From positions 1,054,001 to 1,118,000 of the forward strand of contig NZ_JAJVKV010000001.1 in the NCBI RefSeq assembly GCF_024198175.1: a stretch of 64,000 nucleotides of DNA, read 5' to 3'. Under the pieces are notes generated by a model that worked only from the letters and a program-made list of their open reading frames with translations, ran no database searches and had not been told where the DNA came from. This stretch comes from Pyxidicoccus xibeiensis. GTDB lineage: Bacteria; Myxococcota; Myxococcia; Myxococcales; Myxococcaceae. Positions 27,763-35,892 of this stretch are shown here, piece after piece; position 1 is the stretch's first letter, and each line of letters starts with the position of its first letter. The position numbers were made by a program, and so were the translations under genes.

Positions 27763-28134
27763 CTACCAGGGCACCTCGCGGAAGTCCTCGAGGAAGCGGC
27801 CGTACACCGGACGTCCCTGGAGGCCCTGGAGGAGGGGCTCGCACACGCGGGCGGCGGCGTCCGCGCCGTCCAGCGGTGGGGAGAAGCCCTCCTCCTCCAT
27901 GCGGCGGTGCCGGGCCTGAAGGGACTGCACGGCGGTGCGGTCCGCCTCACTGGTGGCGCGGCTGCGCTCCCGGCGCAGGCGCTTCTTCATGCCGCGCTGG
28001 ACCTGGGTGGCGGCGTGCTCCACCGTGAGGCGCACCAGATGGTCATCCGGGAGCAGGGCCACCGCGCGCAGCACGTCCAGGCACCGGGCCACGTCGTCCG
28101 GCGTCGGCTCCGGCACTGGCTCGTCCTTCTTCAT
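27763..28134 (-). CDS. hypothetical cytoplasmic protein
   Basis: The 123-residue product (MKKDEPVPEPTPDDVARC at the start) is charged and helical, with an Arg-rich middle (MKKRLRRERSRATSEADR) and no signal peptide or membrane segment. The ATG at 28134 starts just after the tRNA-like element. Two cysteines and an end in FLEDFREVPW are the only landmarks. I do not recognise a family. The frame could be coding by codon pattern, but support is moderate. Confidence 0.55.
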   Translation of the reverse strand: MKKDEPVPEPTPDDVARCLDVLRAVALLPDDHLVRLTVEHAATQVQRGMKKRLRRERSRATSEADRTAVQSLQARHRRMEEEGFSPPLDGADAAARVCEPLLQGLQGRPVYGRFLEDFREVPW

Positions 28135-28178
28135 CCGCCATCCACCCGTCCGCGGAGCGTGTGAGCGAGGTGCCCGGA

Positions 28179-28252
28179 CGGAGACCGGCGGGAGGCGAAC
28201 CGGCGTCCTCCGCCCTGGCAGGGCGGCGCGACAACCGCTGCGCTACGGCTCC
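28179..28252 (-). tRNA. degenerate tRNA-Gly(GCC)-like sequence
   Basis: The minus strand folds as a tRNA: acceptor GGAGCCG pairs with CGG and CTCC but with one extra T bulged between them, T8-A9, a D-stem GCG/CGC with a loop carrying A14 and G18-G19, an anticodon arm CCGCC-CTGCCAG-GGCGG (anticodon GCC), a 5-nt variable loop and a T-arm with TTCG. Departures from a normal tRNA are the acceptor bulge, a C-C mismatch in the T-stem and C in place of A58. No CCA is encoded. It is either an unusual functional tRNA or a decaying copy. Confidence 0.5.
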
Positions 28253-28262
28253 CACCCGAGCG

Positions 28263-28282
28263 CGGGCAGCGTCGCGTGCCCG
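28263..28282 (-). terminator. hairpin downstream of the Septu module
   Basis: CGGGCA at 28263-28268 pairs with TGCCCG at 28277-28282 over an 8-nt loop, 30 bp beyond the HNH gene's stop codon. No T-run follows. Confidence 0.4.
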
Positions 28283-28311
28283 TCCCGCGGGGCGCAAGCC
28301 GGAACTTTGAG

Positions 28312-29034
28312 TCACAGCCAGTGCTGGATGTCGGGGTACTTGTCCAGCACGGCAAGACACCGCGCGTCGATGACGCTTCCCGCGTCGGGACGCGTCGCAT
28401 AGCGAAGGAACCAGACGAAGACGCTCGAGAAGGGATACCTGCGCACCCACTGCCTGACCCTTTCCGCGCGATTCACATCACCGCGCACACAGGCATCTTC
28501 GTAGGTAATCAGGAATGATTCGATAGCGCCCCAGGCGTCATATCGGCCCTGCTCCAGGACATCGCGATTCAGTTCGAAGACCTCGATGCTCTTCTGCCCT
28601 TTTGGTGTTCGCGAGGTGAACATCCCCGTGGTCGCGGACAGCGCGAGATGCTCTTGAGGCTCTTCCGCTGTCGGGTCGATGAGGAGAGGCCTGCCGGCAT
28701 CATCCAGCGGGAACTGATCGCGCTTGAAGTTGCTGTTACAGCCGCTACACGCAAGGAGGTAGTTGAGCCAGGTGAAGGCCTTCTGTGGGTAGCTCGATTT
28801 CGGCCAGAAGTGCTCGATGTCCGTTCCCGCGTTGTCCTCGCAGTACATGCAGCGCTGACGGCCCGGGGCCATCGCGCCGAGAGTCGCGCGAATCTCGTCG
28901 AAGTCGCTGCCGCGCTGCTTCCACAGGCGCTGCGCTTCCGCGGCGCGGTCCTCTGCGGCGAGCACCTGCTGGGTCCGTCCTTCGAGGAACTTCCCAGCCG
29001 TCGTACTGAGCGGCTTACGCTCCAGCTTCCTCAT
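28312..29034 (-). CDS. ptuB: PtuB-like HNH endonuclease (Septu)
   Basis: The 240-residue protein has the HNH nuclease layout of the TIGR02646/PtuB family: CMYC at 62-65, D72-I-E74-H75 with the catalytic His, N91 in WLNYLLAC, and CSGCN at 96-100, where the CxxC pairs hold a structural zinc. The N-terminus MRKLERKP is typical of the family. Family knowledge is that PtuB cuts nucleic acid when partnered with the ATPase PtuA to block phage replication. The ATG at 29034 overlaps the upstream TGA (ATGA), so translation is coupled to the ATPase gene. All expected catalytic residues are present, so it looks intact. Confidence 0.85.
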   Translation of the reverse strand: MRKLERKPLSTTAGKFLEGRTQQVLAAEDRAAEAQRLWKQRGSDFDEIRATLGAMAPGRQRCMYCEDNAGTDIEHFWPKSSYPQKAFTWLNYLLACSGCNSNFKRDQFPLDDAGRPLLIDPTAEEPQEHLALSATTGMFTSRTPKGQKSIEVFELNRDVLEQGRYDAWGAIESFLITYEDACVRGDVNRAERVRQWVRRYPFSSVFVWFLRYATRPDAGSVIDARCLAVLDKYPDIQHWL

Positions 29035-30383
29035 TTATCGAGTCCGAGGCTCCGGACGGCACGGTCCACCAGAGAGCTTCCGGTGTCCGGAAGCTGAGCC
29101 GACAAGCGCTCGAATTCCGCACGTTCCTCCTGGGTGGCTTCGCCGTCCATGACGCGGACCTCGAGTTCTGCAACCCGCGTGCGCAGCTTCTCGGATTCTT
29201 CTGAGTGGACGTGCTCCAGGCCGAAGAGCTCCGTGAGCACGGCTTCGTCCACGGTGCCATTGACGACGGTGCGGAACAGCTCGCCGGACACGTGCCCGGC
29301 GGTGCGATTCTCGCTGGGAGCTGGCAGGCGGATGAGGCCCCTGGGGTCTGCGGCCTGGCAGACGAACGGACTGTGCGTGGTGACGATGAACTGGATGTTG
29401 GGGAAGTGCCGCTTGAGCCAGAAGCCGATGCGACGCTGCCAGGATACGTGCAGGTGCAGCTCGACCTCGTCGATGAGCACGACGCCCGGATAGGACACCT
29501 GCCATTTCAGTCCTGGCCGAGCTGGCTTGGCGGGCTCCAGCTTGAATTCCCGATAAGCCTCATGGAGATGCCGGGCCAGGTCCATGACGAGCGCGGCCAC
29601 CGTTCGATAGCCGTCGCTCAAGTCCGAGAGGGGAAGTGTGCTTCCTCCCTGGGTCACCCACAGACCGTCCGCATCGAACCGGGAGATCTTCGTGGAGTCT
29701 GGCAAGAGCCCGTCATCGAGCAGGTCCAGGACGCTTTCCAGGAGTTCCTCGGCACCTTCACGCTTCTCCAGGCGTCGGAGATGGAGGTCCTTGAGCCATT
29801 GGATGCTTTCGATGAGCGAGGCGTCCTCACGAAACAGGCTGACGAGCCTCGCGAGTCTCGCGGGGCCCACCATCAGTCGCTGAGCATCGGTGGCATGTCC
29901 CGACAAGCGCCGGTGGGGTCCATAACCTGCCATGAACCAGCCCCGTGGGTTCAGGGACCATGGGCCCTCGTCTTGTTTCAGCACCCTGGCATGTTCAACG
30001 AGGTTCTTGAAGATGAGCCGGGGCTCGGGCCCATGCTCAGAACGGAGCAGGAAGAGGTTACTGCTGATTGCCTGGGGAGGGGTATCGGTCCCGTGACCTA
30101 AATCACATACGGGGTCTGCCACCAGAGCAGCCGCTATAAGAGCTGTCTTCGTATCAGCTCTCAACCACCCGACCATACTTTGTTGCAGTGACTGGCTTGT
30201 ACCGGGCCCTGCCACAGCAAGAGCCATCGACTTGAGCAAAGATGACTTGCCAGAGCCATTCCGTCCAGCGAGCACGGTCCACCCGGCGAATCTCCCATCA
30301 GGTCTGCTCAAGTCGAGGTCGACCTTGAAGTCCCCCGAGCGGAAGCCCCGGATGTTCTCAATCTGGATCCTGCTCAGGTACAT
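29031..30383 (-). CDS. ptuA: PtuA-like AAA/ABC-type ATPase (Septu)
   Basis: The 450-residue product starts MYLSRIQIENIRGFRSGDFKV, the usual beginning of SMC/RecF-like ATPases, with Walker A GRNGSGKS at 40-47, an LSDGYRT signature near residue 255, a Walker B segment VVLIDEVELHLH near 300 and the H-loop TTHSPF near 335. The C-terminal 60 residues are helical and charged. With the overlapping HNH gene this is the two-gene Septu arrangement. The ATG at 30383 has no strong ribosome-binding site. It lies behind the kup gene and a hairpin terminator, so it needs its own promoter. The reading frame looks intact. Confidence 0.85.
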   Translation of the reverse strand: MYLSRIQIENIRGFRSGDFKVDLDLSRPDGRFAGWTVLAGRNGSGKSSLLKSMALAVAGPGTSQSLQQSMVGWLRADTKTALIAAALVADPVCDLGHGTDTPPQAISSNLFLLRSEHGPEPRLIFKNLVEHARVLKQDEGPWSLNPRGWFMAGYGPHRRLSGHATDAQRLMVGPARLARLVSLFREDASLIESIQWLKDLHLRRLEKREGAEELLESVLDLLDDGLLPDSTKISRFDADGLWVTQGGSTLPLSDLSDGYRTVAALVMDLARHLHEAYREFKLEPAKPARPGLKWQVSYPGVVLIDEVELHLHVSWQRRIGFWLKRHFPNIQFIVTTHSPFVCQAADPRGLIRLPAPSENRTAGHVSGELFRTVVNGTVDEAVLTELFGLEHVHSEESEKLRTRVAELEVRVMDGEATQEERAEFERLSAQLPDTGSSLVDRAVRSLGLDK

Positions 30384-30421
30384 GCCGTGCGGCTCCGGCT
30401 GATATTGCGTCTCTCACCCAA

Positions 30422-30444
30422 GCCCTCCCCCGGAGGGAGAGGGC
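30422..30444 (-). terminator. hairpin terminator of kup
   Basis: GCCCTC at the left and GAGGGC at the right, with an inner CCCC/GGAGGG stem, form a GC hairpin just downstream of the kup stop codon and before the Septu ATPase start. Confidence 0.5.
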
Positions 30445-30451
30445 CACCACG

Positions 30452-32374
30452 TCACAGCTCGACCTGGCTGCCCAGCTCCACCACGCGGTTGGGCGGAATC
30501 CGGAAGTAGGCCGTGGCGCTGCGCGCGTTGCGGCTCATCCAGGCGAAGAGCGCCTCGCGCCACACCGCCATGCCCGGCTTCTTCGTCGGAATCAGCGTCT
30601 CCCGGCCCAGGAAGAAGCTCGTGCCCATCAGCTGGAACTGGAGCCCCTTCTCACGGCAGCGCTTCAAGATGTCCGGGATGCCCGGGTTCTCCATGAAGCC
30701 GTAGCGGGCCACCACGCGCACGAAGCCCTGCTCCAGCGGCTCCACCTCCACCCGCTCCTCGCCCGGCACGTGCGGCACCTCTTCCGGGACAATCGTCAGC
30801 AGCACCACCTGCTCGTGCAGCACCTTGTTGTGCTTCAGGTTGTGCAAGAGCGCCGGCGGCGTGCCCTCCGCGTTGCCCGTCATGAAGATGGCCGTGCCCG
30901 GCACCCGCACCGGCGGGTGGTCCCCGAAGCTGCCCAGCAGCTCCTTCAGCGGGATGCTCGCCGCGCGCAGCTTGGCCGCGAGGATTTCGCGCCCGCGCTT
31001 CCACGTCGTCATCAGGGTGAAAATCATGAGCGCCAGCAGCAGCGGCAGCCACCCGCCGTTGACGATCTTCACCGTGTTGGCCGAGAAGAACGACAGGTCC
31101 ACCACCAGGAACAGCCCCGCCACCGGCAGCGCCACCGCCCGGCTCACGCCCCAGCGCTCGCGCGCCACCACGTAGGCCAGGATGGTGGTGATGGCCATGG
31201 TCGTCACCGCCGCGATGCCGTACGCCGACGCCAGCGCGCTGGACGAGCGGAAGCCCAGCACCAGCGCCACCACGCCCACCAGCAGCACCCAGTTGATGCC
31301 CGGCAGGTATATCTGCCCCATCTCCTCCGCCGACGTGTGCACCACCTCCATGCGCGGGCTGTAGCCCAGCTGCATGGCCTGGCGCGTAATGGAGAACGCC
31401 CCGGAGATGAGCGTCTGCGAGGCGATGATGCCCGCCGCCGTGGCCAGCGCCACCAGCGGGTAGAGCGCCCAGTCCGGCGCCAGCAGGTAGAAGGGATTGC
31501 GCGCCGCGCTCGGGTCCCTCAAGAGCAGCGCCCCCTGGCCCAGGTAGTTGAGCGTCAGCCCCGGCAGCACCAGCGCGAACCACGCGCGCTTGATGGGCGT
31601 CCACCCGAAGTGGCCCATGTCCGCGTAGAGCGCCTCGCCGCCCGTCACCACCAGGAACACCGCGCCCAGCACCAGGAAGCCATGGGTGCCATTGCGCAGG
31701 AAGAACTCCGCGCCGTGATGCGGCGACAGCGCCCACAGCACCGCCGGGTTGTGCAAGAGCTCCTTGAAGCCCAGCACGCCCAGGGTTGTGAACCACAGGC
31801 ACATCACGGGGCCGAAGACCGCGGCGATGCCCGCCGTCCCGTGCCGCTGCACCAGGAAGATGATGAGGATGATGACCAGGGTGATGGGGACGACGTAGCG
31901 CTCGAAGACGGGGGTGGCCACGTTGAGGCCCTCCACCGCGCTGAGCACGGTGATGGCCGGGGTAATCATCCCGTCGCCGTACAGCAGCGCCGCCCCGAAG
32001 ATGCCGAGCGTCATCAGGACGGGCCGCGCGTGGTGCGTCTGGCCCCGGGGCCGCTGCATGGCCAGCGCCATCAGCGCGAGGATGCCGCCCTCGCCCCGGT
32101 TGTCCGCCCGCATCACGAAGATGAGGTACTTCACCGAGACCACGATGATGAGCGACCAGAAGATGAGCGACAGCACGCCCAGCACGTTGGCCGGGGTGGG
32201 GCTGACCCCGTGGGGGCCGTTGAAGCACTCGCGCAGCGCGTAGAGAGGGCTCGTCCCGATGTCGCCGTAGACGATGCCCAGGGCCCCGAGGGCCAGCAGC
32301 GCCGTACGCTTGAAGCTGTCCGGGGCCGCGCGAGCCGCTTCGCCGCCCGGGACTCCCGTCGTGGTGGGTTTCAC
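30452..32374 (-). CDS. kup: potassium uptake protein Kup
   Basis: The 640-residue integral membrane protein carries K+ (with H+) into the cell. Hallmarks are ALGIVYGDIGTSPLYAL near residue 30, the GEGGILALMAL segment near 95, the DGMITPAI motif near 130, and about 12 hydrophobic helices, then a cytoplasmic C-terminal domain of about 180 residues (from around ILAAKLRAASIPLKEL) typical of Kup/HAK proteins. The frame remains open upstream, but the GTG at 32374 gives the right N-terminus and lies just behind a promoter-like sequence. It is divergent from the GAF/PAS kinase gene. Confidence 0.95.
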   Translation of the reverse strand: MKPTTTGVPGGEAARAAPDSFKRTALLALGALGIVYGDIGTSPLYALRECFNGPHGVSPTPANVLGVLSLIFWSLIIVVSVKYLIFVMRADNRGEGGILALMALAMQRPRGQTHHARPVLMTLGIFGAALLYGDGMITPAITVLSAVEGLNVATPVFERYVVPITLVIILIIFLVQRHGTAGIAAVFGPVMCLWFTTLGVLGFKELLHNPAVLWALSPHHGAEFFLRNGTHGFLVLGAVFLVVTGGEALYADMGHFGWTPIKRAWFALVLPGLTLNYLGQGALLLRDPSAARNPFYLLAPDWALYPLVALATAAGIIASQTLISGAFSITRQAMQLGYSPRMEVVHTSAEEMGQIYLPGINWVLLVGVVALVLGFRSSSALASAYGIAAVTTMAITTILAYVVARERWGVSRAVALPVAGLFLVVDLSFFSANTVKIVNGGWLPLLLALMIFTLMTTWKRGREILAAKLRAASIPLKELLGSFGDHPPVRVPGTAIFMTGNAEGTPPALLHNLKHNKVLHEQVVLLTIVPEEVPHVPGEERVEVEPLEQGFVRVVARYGFMENPGIPDILKRCREKGLQFQLMGTSFFLGRETLIPTKKPGMAVWREALFAWMSRNARSATAYFRIPPNRVVELGSQVEL

Positions 32375-32381
32375 GCCCCCC

Positions 32382-32409
32382 GCTTTAGCCGAACGCCGGA
32401 CGTGAGCAA
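32382..32409 (-). promoter_or_regulatory. candidate kup promoter
   Basis: On the minus strand TTGCTC (32404-32409) and TAAAGC (32382-32387) are spaced by 16 bp, about 8 bp before the GTG start at 32374. Confidence 0.35.
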
Positions 32410-32609
32410 CTGATGCAACAGCCCGCTCCCGTTTTCCAACGTCCGGGCGCCCACATACACCTCCATGTACGCATCCACCCTCCCCACACGGCCCGTGCGC
32501 ACCGGGGACTCCGCGGCCTGAAGGATTGTCCTCCAGGTGGCGGAGTCGGGGAATCGTCCGACGGTGCCATGCCCCCGCGGCCATGCTCCGCCGCCAAGAA
32601 GAGGGCGTG

Positions 32610-35228
32610 ATGACCATGGCGGCGGTACCCGTCCGGAACAACGAAGCACCAGACCCGGGAGCGCTGCTTCCCGGAGTGGAGGAGCGACTGGCGCTGCTGG
32701 CCGAGGCGTCGCGCGTGCTGGCGGACGTCAGCCTGGAGCCTCCCATCGTCATGGAGCGGCTGTGCGGGCTGGTGGTACCCCTGCTGGGCTCGGCCTGTGC
32801 GCTGCGGCTGCTGTCCGAGGACGGCCAGTGGCTGCACACCGTGGCCACGGCCGAGGCCTCGCCGGAGGCCCGGCTCCGGGTGGAGTCCCTCGGCACACGG
32901 GAGGCGCGCACGGGCGAGGCCGGGGTGCCGCCGGAGGTTGGAGCGCGCGCGGCCCCCGCGCTCGTGCTGCCCCTGCACGTGCGGGGAGGTGAGCTGGGGA
33001 CGCTCACCGTCTGGGAGCGGGTGGAGGGCCGTCCCCTCGACGCGGGCGAGCGGGTGCTGCTGCGCGAGCTGGCGGACCGCGCCGCGCTGACGCTGGACGT
33101 GGCGCGGGCGTACGCGGCGGAGCGGCGGGCCCGGCAGGCGGCGGAGGTGGCCGCAGACCGGCTGGCGCGGCTGCAGCGCGTGACGGCGGAGCTGTCCCAG
33201 GTGCTCTCCGAGGAGGACGCGGCGGAAGTCGTTGTCGACCGCGGGGTGGGGGCGCGGGGCGGCGGGCTGTGGCGGGTGGAGGCCGGGGACACGCATGCGC
33301 GGCTGCTGCGCAGCACGGGCTACGACGTCCGGAGCATGGCCGAGGCGTGCGGGAGCATGCCCCTGGACGCGCACACGCCCATCACCGAGGCCATCCGCGA
33401 GGCGCGGCCCGTGTGGCTGGAGACGCCGGACGCGCTGCCCACCCGCTTCCCGGTGGCCGCCGTGCTGCGCGGCCTCATGCCGGAGCGGCCGGCGCCCTCT
33501 TCGGTGTGGCTGCCCCTGCGGGTGGACGGGCAGGTGCTGGGGACGCTGATGTTCGCCTTCTCCGAGCCTCATGCCTTCGCCGCGGACGAGCGCGCCTTCC
33601 TCGAGCTGCTCGCCCACCACGCGGCCCAGGCGCTGGCGCGGGCGCGGCTGCTGGAGCAGGAGCAGCGCGCGAGGCTGGCGCTGGCGGAAGCCAACCAGCG
33701 GCTGGCGGCCATCATCCAGGCCTCGCCCGCGGCCATCATGCTGCTGGACCTGGATGGCACGGTGCGGCTGTGGAATCCCGCCGCCGAGCGGGTCTTCGGG
33801 TGGACGGCGGACGAGGTGCTCGGCCGGTTCCTGCCGGCGGTGCCCGAGGAGCGGCGGGCGGAGTTCCGCCGCAACCTGGAGGTGGTGGCGCGAGGCGACG
33901 GGCTGTCGGGCGTGGAGACGCAGCGGCAGCGGCGCGATGGCTCGGCCGTGCCGGTGGCGCTGTGGACGGCGCGGGTGCAGCCCCCGGGCGGTCCGGTGCA
34001 GTGCCTGAGCGTCGTCGTGGACATCTCCGCGCGCGTGCGCGGGGAGCGGGCCCAGCGCTTCCTGGCGGAGGCGGGGGAGGTGCTCGCCTCCAGCCTGGAG
34101 CAGGACGAGACGCTGGAGCGCGTGGCGCACCTGGCCGTGCCGGCCTACGCCGAGGCGTGTGGCGTGTTCCTGGCGGACGACGCGGACGGGCCGCGGTGCG
34201 TGGCCACGGCGTTCGCGGACGCGGGCTGCTGCCGCGCGCCGGGGAGTCCTCCGGCCCCGGGCCTGGCGGTGGTGGCGCGAGTCATGGCCTCCGGCCTGCC
34301 GGAGCTGCGCACGGGCGTGGGGCCGGACGCGCCCGAGTGCGTGCGCCCGGACGCGCGGGACGCGGTCTGCGCGTGGCTGTGCGTGCCGCTCCAGGTCCGG
34401 GGACAGACGCTGGGGGCGCTCACCTTCGTCTCCTCGCGGCGCCCGTATGACGCGGAGGACCTGGCGCTGGAGCTGGCCCGCCGGGCGGCGCTCGCCATCG
34501 ACAACGCGCGGCTGTACCGGGAGGCGCGGCAGGCCATCCGCCTGCGCGAGGAGTTCCTCTCCATCGCCAGCCACGAGCTGAAGACGCCCATCACCACGCT
34601 GCAGCTCCAGGTGCAGAGCCTGCAGGCGGGGCTGGAGCGGCTGCCCGGGGGCGTGCCTCCGGAGCGGCTGCGCCGGGGCCTGGAGGTGGTGGGGCGCCAG
34701 GTGAAGCGGCAGGCGCAGCTCATCGACGAGCTGCTGGACGTGTCACGCATCAGCGCGGGGCGGCTGGAGCTGCGGCACGAGCCGCTGGATTTGAGCGCCC
34801 TGGTGCGCGAGGTGGCCGAGCGCTTCGAGCCGGAGCTGACGCGCACGGAGACGCCGCTGGCGCTGGTGCTGCCGCCAGAGGCCACGGGGCTGTGGGACCG
34901 GCCGCGGCTGGACCAGGTGCTCACCAACCTCCTGTCCAACGCGGTGAAGTACGGCCGCGGCAACCCCGTGCACGTGGAGCTGTCCTTCACGGACGAGCGC
35001 GTGCGGCTGGACGTGCGCGATGGGGGCATCGGCATCGCGGCGGAGCACCTGCCGCGCCTCTTCCACCGCTTCGAGCGCGCCGTGTCCGAGCGCAACTACG
35101 GCGGCTTCGGGCTGGGGCTGTGGATTGCCCGGCGGATTGTCGAGGCCATGGGGGGCCGCATCGTCGTGAGCAGCGAGCCCGGCGTGGGCTCCACCTTCAC
35201 CGTGGAGCTGCCCCGCGCCCGGGGGTGA
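32610..35228 (+). CDS. GAF/PAS sensor histidine kinase
   Basis: The 872-residue soluble kinase has GAF-like domains at about 20-170 and 190-350, a PAS domain at about 360-470 (IIQASPAAIMLLDLDGTVRLWNPAAERVFGW), a third GAF domain at about 480-630, a HisKA domain with H655 in ASHELKTP, and an HATPase domain with N-box NLLSNAVKYG, DGGIGI and GFGLGLWIARRIV. There is no membrane segment and no receiver domain. The ATG at 32610 has an AAGAGGG ribosome-binding site 5 bp upstream; an ATG at 32583 gives only an unstructured extension. The last 32 bases overlap the tail of the convergent immunity-like gene. No cognate response regulator is adjacent. Confidence 0.92.
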   Translation: MTMAAVPVRNNEAPDPGALLPGVEERLALLAEASRVLADVSLEPPIVMERLCGLVVPLLGSACALRLLSEDGQWLHTVATAEASPEARLRVESLGTREARTGEAGVPPEVGARAAPALVLPLHVRGGELGTLTVWERVEGRPLDAGERVLLRELADRAALTLDVARAYAAERRARQAAEVAADRLARLQRVTAELSQVLSEEDAAEVVVDRGVGARGGGLWRVEAGDTHARLLRSTGYDVRSMAEACGSMPLDAHTPITEAIREARPVWLETPDALPTRFPVAAVLRGLMPERPAPSSVWLPLRVDGQVLGTLMFAFSEPHAFAADERAFLELLAHHAAQALARARLLEQEQRARLALAEANQRLAAIIQASPAAIMLLDLDGTVRLWNPAAERVFGWTADEVLGRFLPAVPEERRAEFRRNLEVVARGDGLSGVETQRQRRDGSAVPVALWTARVQPPGGPVQCLSVVVDISARVRGERAQRFLAEAGEVLASSLEQDETLERVAHLAVPAYAEACGVFLADDADGPRCVATAFADAGCCRAPGSPPAPGLAVVARVMASGLPELRTGVGPDAPECVRPDARDAVCAWLCVPLQVRGQTLGALTFVSSRRPYDAEDLALELARRAALAIDNARLYREARQAIRLREEFLSIASHELKTPITTLQLQVQSLQAGLERLPGGVPPERLRRGLEVVGRQVKRQAQLIDELLDVSRISAGRLELRHEPLDLSALVREVAERFEPELTRTETPLALVLPPEATGLWDRPRLDQVLTNLLSNAVKYGRGNPVHVELSFTDERVRLDVRDGGIGIAAEHLPRLFHRFERAVSERNYGGFGLGLWIARRIVEAMGGRIVVSSEPGVGSTFTVELPRARG

Positions 35229-35859
35229 GGACGCGCTGGAGCCAGTCCTGGCTCTCCGCGTCCATGCTCACCAGCCCGTCGAAGCGTCCGGCCTCCAGCA
35301 GCCTCAGGAGGGCAGTGTCCTCCGCGACGAGGTCGGGGACCGCGAAGGGGAACGTCGCGCTGCTGTATTCGCCTGGGACGTATTCCGGTCGCTCCTCCAG
35401 CGTTTCAAGGAAGCGGGCATAGGTGCCGAAGAGGTGGTCGACACTGGAGGCGACGGGCACGATGCAGCGCTCATCGTGGTTGTCGATGTAGAGCACGGGT
35501 TGCACACCCCTGGCATCCGCCAGCGCCGGCACGGCTCCGAAGTAGTACGCGAAGCCAGGCACCTGCGCGAAGAGGACGCATGAGGGAAACGGTTCTCTTC
35601 CCCTTCGCCGCATCATCTCGTTCACCCTGAGAATTCCGTCCGGCTCCGTCCCCCTGCTGTAGACCATGAGGTCCGCCAGCGTGGCCTTCTCGAAGCGCGT
35701 CTGGAATGCCGCGAGCTCCAGGTCGAGCTGACCACCGAGCAGTTCCTCACCCACGGCCGGTGCCTGGGTGATGGCGGGCTCGAGCCGGGCGGGAAATCCG
35801 TGCTCACGACAGACCCGTATCAGGCGCTCGAGCCCCACGAGCTGGATGTCCACCTGCAT
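35197..35859 (-). CDS. SUKH-like immunity protein candidate
   Basis: The 220-residue cytoplasmic protein resembles SMI1/KNR4 (SUKH) immunity proteins. Visible pattern elements are the PGFAYYFGAVPAL strand pair, the VLYIDNHDERC strand and the VDHLFGTYARFLETL helix. SUKH proteins usually neutralise nuclease toxins encoded next to them. The start is the ATG at 35859, with a GGGAGGAG ribosome-binding site about 10 bp upstream. It follows the toxin-like lipoprotein gene by 33 bp on the same strand, so they are probably co-transcribed. Its 3' end overlaps the convergent kinase gene by 32 bp. The family call is from fold pattern only. Confidence 0.6.
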   Translation of the reverse strand: MQVDIQLVGLERLIRVCREHGFPARLEPAITQAPAVGEELLGGQLDLELAAFQTRFEKATLADLMVYSRGTEPDGILRVNEMMRRRGREPFPSCVLFAQVPGFAYYFGAVPALADARGVQPVLYIDNHDERCIVPVASSVDHLFGTYARFLETLEERPEYVPGEYSSATFPFAVPDLVAEDTALLRLLEAGRFDGLVSMDAESQDWLQRVLTPGRGAAPR

Positions 35860-35892
35860 CAAGCTTCCGCTCCTCCCGGCATGCGTGCCGGC

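Noticed and set aside
28181..28252. tRNA on the plus strand with a GGC anticodon
   Set aside because: The plus strand lacks the conserved D- and T-arm bases; only the minus-strand fold has TTCG and G18-G19.
28312..30383. Septu module as a mobile insertion at the tRNA-like sequence
   Set aside because: The tRNA-like element faces away and the module lies on its 5' side, without integrase or flanking direct repeats, so insertion at this site is not supported.
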